Positions 55,371-63,843 of a stretch of DNA of 64,000 bases are shown here, one piece after another. The stretch lies in assembly GCF_041505935.1 (NCBI RefSeq), contig NZ_CP140110.1; one strand, given 5' to 3'. Every line of letters starts with the position of its first letter. Position 1 is the stretch's first letter. A program made the translations under genes and the position numbers. Source of the stretch: Fervidobacterium_A thailandense. Its GTDB lineage: Bacteria; Thermotogota; Thermotogae; Thermotogales; Fervidobacteriaceae. Under the pieces are notes generated by a model. The model had not been told where the DNA came from, did not search any database, and saw only the letters and a list, made by a program, of their open reading frames with translations.

Positions 55371-57818
55371 TCACTCTTCTTCCTTGATAACGGCAAAGTC
55401 TGCGATTGCATCACCCTCGGCTAGATGCATGACCTTTACTCCTTGAGCAGTTCGACTCCGGACGGGAATGTCGGACACTTTGAACTTGAGACTCGTCCCG
55501 TATTTAGTGAAGAGAACAACTTCTTCATTACCGTACACGTGCGAAACACCCACTATGGGACCGGTTTTCTCAATTTCCCCAATATTCTTAATGCCGAGGC
55601 CATCTCTGGATTGTTTCCTGTACTCGGTAACCTCGCTGAGCCTTCCGTAGCCGTTTTCCGTGATCGTTAGAATATAGCCGTCATCAGAGTCAAGAATCGT
55701 AGCCGATATCACTTCATCACCTTCTCTCAACCTTATTCCATGAACACCAGCTGCCGAACGCCCCATTGTGCGTACTTCCGAAACACTGAACCTTATACTC
55801 ATGCCGAGTTTCGTTGAAATGAGGACTGTGTTTTCCTCCGAGGAAACTTTCAGAACTGACACGAGCTCGTCGCCTTCCTTGAAGCTTATCGCACGAATCC
55901 CCTTGGACGTTATGTTTTTAAAGTCTTCTAAACTCGTTCTCTTGACGAATCCGTTTTTCGTGACGAAGAAAAGATCTCCACTGTAGTCGGATATATCTAT
56001 CATACTGAGCACCTTTTCGCCGGGCTCGAGCTTCAAATATTTTGTGATGGGCTTACCCTTAGTATTCCGCCCGCTTTCCTCGATGTCTATGTTCTCGAGT
56101 TCGTACACTTTTCCAAATGACGTGAAGAAAAGCATTTTGTTGTGGAGTTTACTGTAAGTAATCAGCGAGATTATATCGTCTTCCATGAGGTTCGCACCCG
56201 CTATGCCTTTCCCGTTTCTCCTCTGGGTGCGGAAAACGTTTAAGTCCATCAATTTTAGGAATCCTTTCCTTGTGAGCGTTATGACGACGTCTTTGTTCGC
56301 TACGAGGTCCTTCTTGTCAAACTTAGTTGTAACCTCCTCTTGCTCAAGGATTTCCGTTAATCGCTTATCTCCGTATTTTTCTTTTAACTCAAGAAGTTCC
56401 TGAACGATAACCTCGTAGACCTTTTCGTCGCGGGCGAGTAATTCTTTTTCCCTTTCGATTCTCTGGATCAGTTCTTTGTATTCTTGCATGAGGTTGTTGA
56501 CTTCCAGGTTCGTTAACCGACCAAGTCTCATTTCAAGTACAGCTTTTGCTTGCTCCTCGGACAGCCCGAGAATTTCGACAAGTTGAGCAACGGCTTCGGC
56601 ACTGTCTTTCGCACTACGAACGATGCTTACTACCGTGTCGATTGCCCGTGAGGCTTTTATGAGACCTTCAACAATATGTGCGCGCTTAGAATCATGCAAA
56701 TAAGCGTGTTGTGTTCTTCTTCGGACAACCTCAAACCGGTGCTTAACGTAAGCTTCGATAATTTGCTTGAGGTTCATCAATTTTGGCTGCTTATCCGCGT
56801 CAATAACGAGAAAATTTGCGTTGAAGCGCACTTGTAAGCTCGTTCGCTGGTATAGGTTATTAATTATAACCTCCTCGTTGATGTCTTCGGGCAATTCTAT
56901 AACAACTCTCAAACCATCCTTATCACTTTCGTCCCTGAGGTCCTTCACAGGAATTTCGTCGTGTTGTAGGAAGTCGGCGATTTGTTCGATCAGTTCTGCC
57001 TTACTCACGTTGTAAGGAATTTCAGTAATGATAATCAACTTGCGCTTCTTCTCGTGTTTTATCTCAAGTTTACCACGTACTGTGAAACTACCTTTACCGG
57101 TCAAATACATCTCACGCAAGCCTGCTTTCCCAATTATGACACCGCCGGTTGGGAAGTCGGGTCCCTTAATCTTTTCGACGAGTTCCTCAGGACTAATGTT
57201 CGGATTTTGTATATAAGCTACTATTGTATCAACGACATCGGACAGGTTATGCGTAGGGATGTTCGTTGCCATTCCCACGGCGATACCACTCGCACCATTC
57301 AATAACAAATTGGGAACCTTTGCTGGTAAAACTTCCGGTTCTTCGAGCGTTTCGTCAAAGTTTTTAAGCATATTCACCGTTTGCTTGTCTATATCCTCAA
57401 GCATCTCTTCAGCTATTTTCTGAAGTCTTGCCTCAGTGTAACGCATCGCGGCGGGTGGGTCACGGTCTACAGAACCAAAATTACCCTGTCCCTCAACCAG
57501 CGGATACCTCATCACCCACGGTTGAGCCATCCTGACAAGTGCTTCGTAGATTGAAGCATCTCCGTGTGGGTGGTATTTACCCATGACCTCACCGACGATA
57601 CGGGCTGATTTCTTGAATGGCTTGTTGTGCGTGAGTCCCAATTCGTACATAGAGTACAATATACGTCGCTGGACGGGTTTTAGTCCATCTCTCACATCCG
57701 GGATGGCGCGACCTATGATGACACTCATTGAATAACTGAGATAAGACTTTACCAGCTCCTCTTCGAGAACTCTATCAATCACGTTTTCGGTACTTTTTTG
57801 AGTGATTTCCTCTTCCAC
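55371..57818 (-). CDS. gyrA: DNA gyrase subunit A
   Basis: 815 residues. 'VKSYLSYSMSVIIGRAIPDVRDGLKPVQRRILYSMYELG' and 'GEVMGKYHPHGDASIYEALVRMAQPW' lead to catalytic Tyr in 'PPAAMRYTEARLQKIA'. The coiled-coil gate (about 360-480) is followed by the six-bladed beta-pinwheel with GyrA-box 'RTQRRNGKGIAGAN' (Q-R-R-x-G-K-G), which marks gyrase rather than topoisomerase IV. Start GTG 57818 follows AAGGAGGT with 7-base spacing; the upstream TTG lies before that element. Co-transcribed with archease and lexA downstream. Confidence 0.97.
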   Translation of the reverse strand: MEEEITQKSTENVIDRVLEEELVKSYLSYSMSVIIGRAIPDVRDGLKPVQRRILYSMYELGLTHNKPFKKSARIVGEVMGKYHPHGDASIYEALVRMAQPWVMRYPLVEGQGNFGSVDRDPPAAMRYTEARLQKIAEEMLEDIDKQTVNMLKNFDETLEEPEVLPAKVPNLLLNGASGIAVGMATNIPTHNLSDVVDTIVAYIQNPNISPEELVEKIKGPDFPTGGVIIGKAGLREMYLTGKGSFTVRGKLEIKHEKKRKLIIITEIPYNVSKAELIEQIADFLQHDEIPVKDLRDESDKDGLRVVIELPEDINEEVIINNLYQRTSLQVRFNANFLVIDADKQPKLMNLKQIIEAYVKHRFEVVRRRTQHAYLHDSKRAHIVEGLIKASRAIDTVVSIVRSAKDSAEAVAQLVEILGLSEEQAKAVLEMRLGRLTNLEVNNLMQEYKELIQRIEREKELLARDEKVYEVIVQELLELKEKYGDKRLTEILEQEEVTTKFDKKDLVANKDVVITLTRKGFLKLMDLNVFRTQRRNGKGIAGANLMEDDIISLITYSKLHNKMLFFTSFGKVYELENIDIEESGRNTKGKPITKYLKLEPGEKVLSMIDISDYSGDLFFVTKNGFVKRTSLEDFKNITSKGIRAISFKEGDELVSVLKVSSEENTVLISTKLGMSIRFSVSEVRTMGRSAAGVHGIRLREGDEVISATILDSDDGYILTITENGYGRLSEVTEYRKQSRDGLGIKNIGEIEKTGPIVGVSHVYGNEEVVLFTKYGTSLKFKVSDIPVRSRTAQGVKVMHLAEGDAIADFAVIKEEE

Positions 57819-57847
57819 AAGCGAAACCTCCTTGCTCAAAAACCAAA

Positions 57848-59812
57848 TTACGATATTTTTGCTCCGGGATCTATTTCGCTTGAAACCGTTAAGAGTATCA
57901 ATTTTTCGCCAGACTTTGCCGCTAAAAGCATCCCTTGAGATTCAATGCCCATCAATTTAGCTGGTTTCAAGTTTGCAACCACAATTATCAACTTGCCGAC
58001 TAATTCTTCTGGCTGATAGTATTTTGCAATACCTGCAACGATTTGCTTCACGCCGAGTTCTCCAAGGTCGACTTTCAATTTCACGAGTTTTTCAGATTTT
58101 TCCACGCGTTCAGCTTCCAATACCTTGCCAACCCTAAGATCAATCTTTTTGAAGTAATCTATGTCTATCAAATCTGTTGTTACAACATTCTCCAGATTCG
58201 GAGTACCCTGTTGCACCGTCCTCTCCCCCGCCTTCTCAGTTTTCTCGACTCTTACATCAGGCTGTGGAGTAACTTTCTCAAGTTTTTCTATCTTCTTAAA
58301 GAGTGGTTCACCGTGCGTAATCCTCCGTCCGCCGAGCTTATCCCAACCATCGAGAAATTCTTTTGAGAAGCTTGGTTCCAGTCCAAGCCTTCTGTACACC
58401 TCCGCGGAAGTGTTGGGCATCACGGGTGAAACGAGAGTTGCTACCTTCAGGATACACTCTGAGACAAGCCTTAGCACCGTTCCCAAACGTTCCATCTTTC
58501 CTTCTTTTGCAAGTACCCATGGTTTAGTTTCGTCAAAATACTTGTTCAGCGTTGCAATAAAGTTCCAAAGCCTTTCCAAGGCTTCCGTAAGCTTATAACT
58601 ATCCATCAGTGCGAGGTACTCATTTTTTACGTTTTCGTACTCATCCATCAGCTTCCGGTCGATGTCCTCAAATTCGGCGTAACCTGGCATCACGGAACCG
58701 AACTGTTTTTGAACAATAGCGAGCGTCCTGTGAAGTAAGTTGCCGTAATCGTTTGCAAGGTCCGAGTTCAACCTTTTTACGAGATTTTCTTCCGAAAAAT
58801 CGCCGTCCTTACCGAACACGATGTCTCGAACAAGGTAATACCTAACCACATCGTTACCATACTTTCTCACGTATTCACGTGGATCTATTGCGTTTCCGAG
58901 CGATTTACTAATCTTCTGACCGTTAACCGTCAACCAACCATGCGCGTAGATCTTCTTCGGTAACGGCAGTCCAACTGACATCAACATTGCTGGCCAGATT
59001 ATACTGTGGAACCTATTTATCTCTTTACCGATCAGGTGCACATCGGCAGGCCACCATTTCTTGAACCTTTCTTCGTCGTTCGGGTAACCTATCGCTGAGA
59101 TGTAATTTATTAGCGCGTCGACCCAAACGTAAATTACATGCTCAGGGTCGTTTGGCATCGGGATTCCCCACTTGAGCGTTGTGCGCGTGATAGAAAGATC
59201 CTTCAGACCAGATTCGAGGATCTTTATCATCTCGTTTCTTCTAAAATCAGGTTCCACAAAATCGGGATTTTCGCGAAAGTGTTTCAAAAGAGGTTCAGTG
59301 TACTTTGAAAGTTTGAAAAAGTAATTCTCTTCTCTGAGTAATTGCACTTCCCTCTTGCACGAAGGGCAAAGATTTCTACCATGTTCGTCGTGCTCAAGTT
59401 CATCCTCGTTCCAGTACGTTTCACATGGAACACAGTACCAACCTTCGTACACTCCTTTGTAGATGTCACCGTTCTCCATCATTTTTTGTACAAAATACTG
59501 GACAGTCTTCATGTGGTACTCGTCCGTTGTACGAATGAAATAGTCGTTCGTGATTTGGAGATCTTTCCAGAGCTCCTTGAATTTTTCGGCTAATTCATCG
59601 CAAAGTTGTTGCGGTTCAACGCCTTTTTCCTTTGCAGCCTGGGCTATTTTCTGACCGTGTTCGTCGGTACCGGTGAGGTAGAAAACTTCGTAACCCATCA
59701 GCCTCTTGTACCTGGCGATAATGTCGCCGATGATCGTTGTATACGAGCTACCTATGTGAGGTTCGGCGTTGACGTAATATATTGGCGTTGTGATGTAGAA
59801 ACCTTTGCTCAC
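57848..59812 (-). CDS. metG: Methionyl-tRNA synthetase with C-terminal tRNA-binding domain
   Basis: A 654-residue class I synthetase. HIGH-like 'YYVNAEPHIGSSYTTIIGDI', two zinc-knuckle pairs in 'WYCVPCETYWNEDELEHDEHGRNLCPSCKREV', KMSKS-like 'GQKISKSLGNAIDPREYV', a helical anticodon-binding domain, and a fused C-terminal Trbp111/EMAP-like domain from about residue 550 ('FKKIDLRVGKVLEAERVEKSEKLVKLKVDLG', 'IVVANLKPAKLMGIESQGMLLAA'). Start GTG 59812 behind GGAGGTG. It lies 29 bases before gyrA in the same direction. Confidence 0.96.
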   Translation of the reverse strand: MSKGFYITTPIYYVNAEPHIGSSYTTIIGDIIARYKRLMGYEVFYLTGTDEHGQKIAQAAKEKGVEPQQLCDELAEKFKELWKDLQITNDYFIRTTDEYHMKTVQYFVQKMMENGDIYKGVYEGWYCVPCETYWNEDELEHDEHGRNLCPSCKREVQLLREENYFFKLSKYTEPLLKHFRENPDFVEPDFRRNEMIKILESGLKDLSITRTTLKWGIPMPNDPEHVIYVWVDALINYISAIGYPNDEERFKKWWPADVHLIGKEINRFHSIIWPAMLMSVGLPLPKKIYAHGWLTVNGQKISKSLGNAIDPREYVRKYGNDVVRYYLVRDIVFGKDGDFSEENLVKRLNSDLANDYGNLLHRTLAIVQKQFGSVMPGYAEFEDIDRKLMDEYENVKNEYLALMDSYKLTEALERLWNFIATLNKYFDETKPWVLAKEGKMERLGTVLRLVSECILKVATLVSPVMPNTSAEVYRRLGLEPSFSKEFLDGWDKLGGRRITHGEPLFKKIEKLEKVTPQPDVRVEKTEKAGERTVQQGTPNLENVVTTDLIDIDYFKKIDLRVGKVLEAERVEKSEKLVKLKVDLGELGVKQIVAGIAKYYQPEELVGKLIIVVANLKPAKLMGIESQGMLLAAKSGEKLILLTVSSEIDPGAKIS

Positions 59813-59833
59813 CGCTTGCACCTCCGTCAGCGA

Positions 59834-61618
59834 TTAATCTTCGAACACGAAAAAGTTCGCAAGTGGTGGAACAAGTTCAAGGTAGTTTCGATAGTAAATA
59901 ATTTTCCAACCTGGTCTCAACAGATTAGGATTTTTTATTATCGTATTATCGCGTATAAGTTCAGACATGGAAACTCCAAAACGCCCTTCAAGCTGTTTAA
60001 GAGTATCTCCCGGTTGAACCGTGTACTCAAACTCCACCAGAGTCCTTCTATTGAAATCTCGTGTAAAGCTTAGTCCACTACCATGCAACAGTAGCGTTTC
60101 AAACAATATGGAAGAGACAGGCCGTTCAATTTCCATGACTACCCTACCAATATTTATTCGATCAGTTCCTAAGGTCCTGAAGGTTGGAACGACAATTGTG
60201 TATTCTCTATCAGGATCTAACTTTTTACCTTTAATTGAAATGTTTCTTATCTTTCCCTTATTCACTATTAAATCGTACTGTAGTCCCTCAACAAGATCCA
60301 CTTTCCAAGGTGAGTTAAGTACATCCTTGGAAAAAACCAAAATACCATCAACGTATTTCATGTATTTCAGTGTTTGGGAAAGTAACTTTTCGAGCTCAGC
60401 TCCTTTAATCTTGAGTACCTTTACTGTTGTTGTAAGGCCAATAAGCTGGTAAACAGATCTTCGAGTTAAGCTACCCGCAGGTAAACCGGAAAAACTCGGG
60501 TTAAAGACATTCCAAATAGCAAAGTCCGATCGGGTCGCTATCATAAGATTACGTGCTACAAACTCTATAGCTGCATTATCCTCTATCAAAGCCATGTATT
60601 TGTGGAATGGTACATTAAAGGATACGCTTCCTACGGGCTCATCCAGCCATTTTTCTAATGCTGATTCGTAGTTTTTCAAGACTTCCAGCATGACTTCGTC
60701 TGGTTCTGTGTTCTCGAAATAAACAGTTTTCACTTGAGCGTTTGAGATTTCCCATTTTTTTCCGTCGTGTGATAGTACTATTTCTATTTGGTTGACGCCA
60801 CGACCGTTTGATGGTGGCAAAGAATATACCTTGTTTTTTTCACCAAAAGCTAATCTCAGCGTTTGATTCCCGAAAAGAAATACGTCAACGCTGTCAGAGA
60901 ATGTTTTGATCAACTCGTCTCCAAAAGCAAATTTCGATTCGCTTGAACGTGTGGCAGATGTGGCTGGAGAAATTCGAATTCCGGAGCTGGTTGCAAGAAC
61001 TATCACATCTGCCTTTCGATTTTTCCTTATATCTTCGATAATTTTCTTAGCGGCCGCCAAGTAAGGTGTAAACGAGTGAGTACCGTATTCAACAGCGATT
61101 CCAACTACTGCTACTCGTACGCCGTTTTTCATGGTCTTGATACTATATGCAGTTACTCCCTTGACGCCGTTAAGATTCGCAGCGATCGTCTTAGCTTTCA
61201 GGCCTGTTACAAGTTCTTCAAGCTGGTTTTTACTTAGTCCGAGTTCAAAAGTCCCAGGAACAAAAAAGTCATAGCCAAGTAGGTTGAACACTTTTACAAC
61301 GGGATTGTCGGCAAGGTTGAGGTAATAGTCACCAAAAGCTGAACCGTAAAGAAAATTACCGGTATCTATCGTCAGAACTGAATCGAATTTTTCTCTCACA
61401 TTTCTTAAATAGCTTGCAAAGTAAGGAGCACCTTTGCGCTCAAAACTACCTGTAAAGTAATTTGTTGGTATGAGGTCACCATAAAGGTTGGCTGTGTGGA
61501 CGATGACAAGCTTCGACTGGAGGGAACTACTGCTAAAAACAAAGGTTGGAAAGACCAGGACCAACAGGGTTAGAAAGATAGTCAGAGCATCTGTTATCCT
61601 TAGACTCCTAATTTTCAT
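59834..61618 (-). CDS. 5'-nucleotidase-like protein with degenerate metal site and C-terminal LysM
   Basis: 594 residues, exported: signal peptide (about 12-30, 'FVFSS'). The UshA/5'-nucleotidase layout is clear, but the metal ligands are gone: 'HTANLYGDLIP' (normally T-N-D-x-H-G), 'TIDTGNFLYGS' (normally D-A-G-D), 'VPGTFELGLSK' (normally G-N-H-E), 'VLATSSGI' (normally T-H-x-G) and 'LFGNQTLRL' (normally G-H-x-H). The nucleotide-binding C-terminal domain is recognisable ('YMALIEDNAAIEFVARNLMIAT', 'PAGSLTRRSVYQLIGLTTTVKVLKIKGAELEKLL', 'REYTIVVPTFRT'). A LysM ('YTVQPGDTLKQLEGRFGVSMSELIRDNTIIKNPNLLRPGWKIIYY') closes it and would bind peptidoglycan. It is likely a non-catalytic binding protein. 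It lies 22 bases upstream of metG. Confidence 0.82.
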   Translation of the reverse strand: MKIRSLRITDALTIFLTLLVLVFPTFVFSSSSLQSKLVIVHTANLYGDLIPTNYFTGSFERKGAPYFASYLRNVREKFDSVLTIDTGNFLYGSAFGDYYLNLADNPVVKVFNLLGYDFFVPGTFELGLSKNQLEELVTGLKAKTIAANLNGVKGVTAYSIKTMKNGVRVAVVGIAVEYGTHSFTPYLAAAKKIIEDIRKNRKADVIVLATSSGIRISPATSATRSSESKFAFGDELIKTFSDSVDVFLFGNQTLRLAFGEKNKVYSLPPSNGRGVNQIEIVLSHDGKKWEISNAQVKTVYFENTEPDEVMLEVLKNYESALEKWLDEPVGSVSFNVPFHKYMALIEDNAAIEFVARNLMIATRSDFAIWNVFNPSFSGLPAGSLTRRSVYQLIGLTTTVKVLKIKGAELEKLLSQTLKYMKYVDGILVFSKDVLNSPWKVDLVEGLQYDLIVNKGKIRNISIKGKKLDPDREYTIVVPTFRTLGTDRINIGRVVMEIERPVSSILFETLLLHGSGLSFTRDFNRRTLVEFEYTVQPGDTLKQLEGRFGVSMSELIRDNTIIKNPNLLRPGWKIIYYRNYLELVPPLANFFVFED

Positions 61619-61648
61619 GGTTTCGCCCTCCTTTTTCCGAACATTTTA

Positions 61649-62209
61649 TTACTTTTGCAGCTTACTGTAACATTCCTTGCACACAGCTATGTACTTTTCT
61701 TTGCCGCCAACGTCGAAAATATTACCGTTTGACTTTTTCTTGAAAGACAGCGTTGCTTTGTACTCACCACAAATTTCGCAAACTGCCTTCTTCTTAATCA
61801 CTTCATCAGCCATTGCAAGTAGTAAAGCCGTCGTCTCAAAAGGTTCCCAAAGATAATTCATGTCCAAACCTGCACAATAAACATCTGTCCCATATTGGGT
61901 TATCTGTCTTACAATTGTGCATATATTGGTTTCGAAAAAATGTACTTCGTCCACAAATACGCCATCTACCTTACCTTTGAAATTTTCGTAATGAGCGAGT
62001 ATTCCGTCAGCTGAGTTCACGGGAATAGCATCGACTTTAAAGAGTTTGTGCGTCACAATATGTTCCTTACTGTAGCGCTCATCTATGCGCGGTTTAAAGA
62101 GCAAGATATTTTTCCGACCGATCTCGTAAATTTCGGCAAAGTTCAGGAGTTCGGTGGTCTTTCCAGAGTACATAGGTCCGACGATTAGTGTGAGTTTACC
62201 GAAGGCCAA
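61649..62209 (-). CDS. tdk: Thymidine kinase (type II)
   Basis: 186 residues. P-loop 'LIVGPMYSGKTTELLNF' (about 8-24), catalytic Glu in 'VFVDEVHFFETNI', substrate loop 'VYCAGLDMNYLWEPFETTALLL' and two zinc pairs, 'CEICGEYKATLSF' and 'AVCKECYSKLQ'. It salvages thymidine. TTG 62209 is behind GAGGGAT. It lies 30 bases upstream of the LysM protein gene and divergent from tatD. Confidence 0.95.
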   Translation of the reverse strand: MAFGKLTLIVGPMYSGKTTELLNFAEIYEIGRKNILLFKPRIDERYSKEHIVTHKLFKVDAIPVNSADGILAHYENFKGKVDGVFVDEVHFFETNICTIVRQITQYGTDVYCAGLDMNYLWEPFETTALLLAMADEVIKKKAVCEICGEYKATLSFKKKSNGNIFDVGGKEKYIAVCKECYSKLQK

Positions 62210-62280
62210 GGCAATCCCTCACTTTCACATATTCTTCGGAGAGTTTTTCGTAGATTTTTACAGACGTTATGAAACGACCT

Positions 62281-62294
62281 GGTATAATTATACC
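62281..62294. promoter_or_regulatory. Palindrome over the tatD -10 element
   Basis: GGTATAATTATACC is a perfect 14-base palindrome containing TATAAT (62283-62288), 23 bases before the tatD start. It may be an operator, or a bidirectional -10 serving tdk on the other strand too. Confidence 0.45.
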
Positions 62295-62316
62295 AGAACG
62301 GGAGGGATTTTGTAGT

Positions 62317-63141
62317 ATGGAATTTCCCACGAACGATAGTATCGAGGAGCTCATCGACTCTTTACCATTCGTCGATACACATGCCCATCTTCACATGAGG
62401 CACTTTGAAAACGACTGGGACGAGGTTGCCAAGCGTTCAAAACGGCTCAGCCTCATAGTGAACGTCTCCACGTCGGAGGAGGACATTGGGCCAACGCTGG
62501 AAGTTTCCCAAAGGCTTGACAACACGTACGTTGCAATAGGTGTACATCCCCACGATTCGAAGGACGTTTCTCCCAGTTACATCGAGAAATTAGCTCAGTT
62601 GTGTAGGTCGAATCCAAAAGTGGTGGCGATAGGTGAAATTGGCCTAGATTTTTTCCGAAATATTTCACCACCAGACGTGCAGAAGAAAGTTTTCGAGGAC
62701 CAGCTCTTGCTTGCAAACGAGCTCGGACTTCCTGTAATACTTCACGTTCGTGACGCATATAAAGAGGTTTATGATATAATTAAGTCTGTAGGACCTATTG
62801 GTAGAGGAGGCATCGTACACGCGTTCAGTGGAGACACGCACTGGGCTAAGCTTTTTGTCAAAGAAGGATTTTTGATTGGAGTTGGGGGTCCGATCACGTA
62901 TCCTAAGAACGAAATGTTACGTCAGGTGGTCAAAATAATAGGAATGGAAAATGTTGTCACCGAGACGGATTGTCCGTACTTACCACCCCAGCACTTTCGT
63001 GGGAAAAGGAATGAACCAACTTACGTGGTTTACGTGGCTACCAAAATCGCGGAAATAATGGAGCAAAGCCTGGAGACTACCGTCCAGATAATTCACGATA
63101 ATGCGTTGAAGATTTTCGGCTTGAGGGAGTCAAATCGATAA
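62317..63141 (+). CDS. tatD: TatD-family metal-dependent deoxyribonuclease
   Basis: A 274-residue amidohydrolase-fold nuclease. 'FVDTHAHLHMRHF' (H-x-H), 'VVAIGEIGLDFFRN', 'LPVILHVRDAYKEVYDI', 'IVHAFSGDTHWAK' and 'TETDCPYLPPQHFRGKRNEP' supply the metal ligands. It has 3'-5' exonuclease activity in family members. Start ATG 62317 follows GGGAGGGAT; the longer frame from 62269 would contain the -10 element, so I reject it. ruvA follows after 40 bases. Confidence 0.93.
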   Translation: MEFPTNDSIEELIDSLPFVDTHAHLHMRHFENDWDEVAKRSKRLSLIVNVSTSEEDIGPTLEVSQRLDNTYVAIGVHPHDSKDVSPSYIEKLAQLCRSNPKVVAIGEIGLDFFRNISPPDVQKKVFEDQLLLANELGLPVILHVRDAYKEVYDIIKSVGPIGRGGIVHAFSGDTHWAKLFVKEGFLIGVGGPITYPKNEMLRQVVKIIGMENVVTETDCPYLPPQHFRGKRNEPTYVVYVATKIAEIMEQSLETTVQIIHDNALKIFGLRESNR

Positions 63142-63180
63142 CTTTGCGAGCTTCGAATGGAGTTGGACGGAGCCGGAGCT

Positions 63181-63759
63181 ATGCTGGAGAGTCTGAGTGG
63201 AAAGTTCGTTGGTCGTTCAGAAGGTTGTGTGTTGATAGATCTTGGAAATATCGTTCTTCGAATCCTGACCGATGCGGAAAGCTTTGCAAACGCCTCAGTT
63301 GGTGACGTTGTCACTGTCTTCGCAAAGCTGGTTGTATCACAAGAGGACGTGACGATTTACGGATTTGACTCCAAGGAAAAGAGAAATCTATTCGAAAAGC
63401 TGATTAAAGTGTCGAAACTGGGACCTAAAACAGCAGTTAAAATACTCTCTTCAGTGTCTCCAGAAGCTTTGGCGAACATGATCGCGGCGGGTGATGTTGA
63501 AAAGCTTTCAACTGTACCAGGAATCGGGAAAAAGACAGCCGAGCGTATCGTTATGGAGCTGAAAGATGAGTTCGAACTCACGGGAATCGATGACAACGAA
63601 TTGGAGGCCATAGAAGCACTCGTTGCACTTGGATACAGTCGCTCCGTGGCTAAAACGGCCGTTAAGCATGCTAAGGCAAGTTTCAAGGACGGCAAAAAGT
63701 ACAACATTTCGGAACTTCTAAAGGAAGCACTGAAGGTAATCTCGAAAAGTTCGATGTGA
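63181..63759 (+). CDS. ruvA: Holliday junction DNA helicase subunit RuvA
   Basis: 192 residues. N-terminal OB fold 'MLESLSGKFVGRSEGCVLIDLGNI', helix-hairpin-helix pair 'ISKVSKLGPKTAVKILSSVSPEALANMIAAGD' and 'LSTVPGIGKKTAERIVMELKDE', and a C-terminal three-helix domain 'LEAIEALVALGYSRSVAKTAVKHA' that binds RuvB. Start ATG 63181 behind CGGAG is preferred to ATG 63157, since RuvA proteins begin M-I/L-E-S-L. No ruvB or ruvC is in the window. Confidence 0.95.
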   Translation: MLESLSGKFVGRSEGCVLIDLGNIVLRILTDAESFANASVGDVVTVFAKLVVSQEDVTIYGFDSKEKRNLFEKLIKVSKLGPKTAVKILSSVSPEALANMIAAGDVEKLSTVPGIGKKTAERIVMELKDEFELTGIDDNELEAIEALVALGYSRSVAKTAVKHAKASFKDGKKYNISELLKEALKVISKSSM

Positions 63760-63843
63760 GAAGTTGAACAGCGCGGTGACCTCCGAGTTTGTCGGAGATG
63801 AGACGATGGGGTAGGAGCGGTTACGAGCGTAAGGTTTTCGCCG

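Noticed and set aside
62269..62316. Longer TatD start
   Set aside because: The extra codons contain the -10 hexamer and palindrome, and the ribosome site GGGAGGGAT precedes the shorter start.
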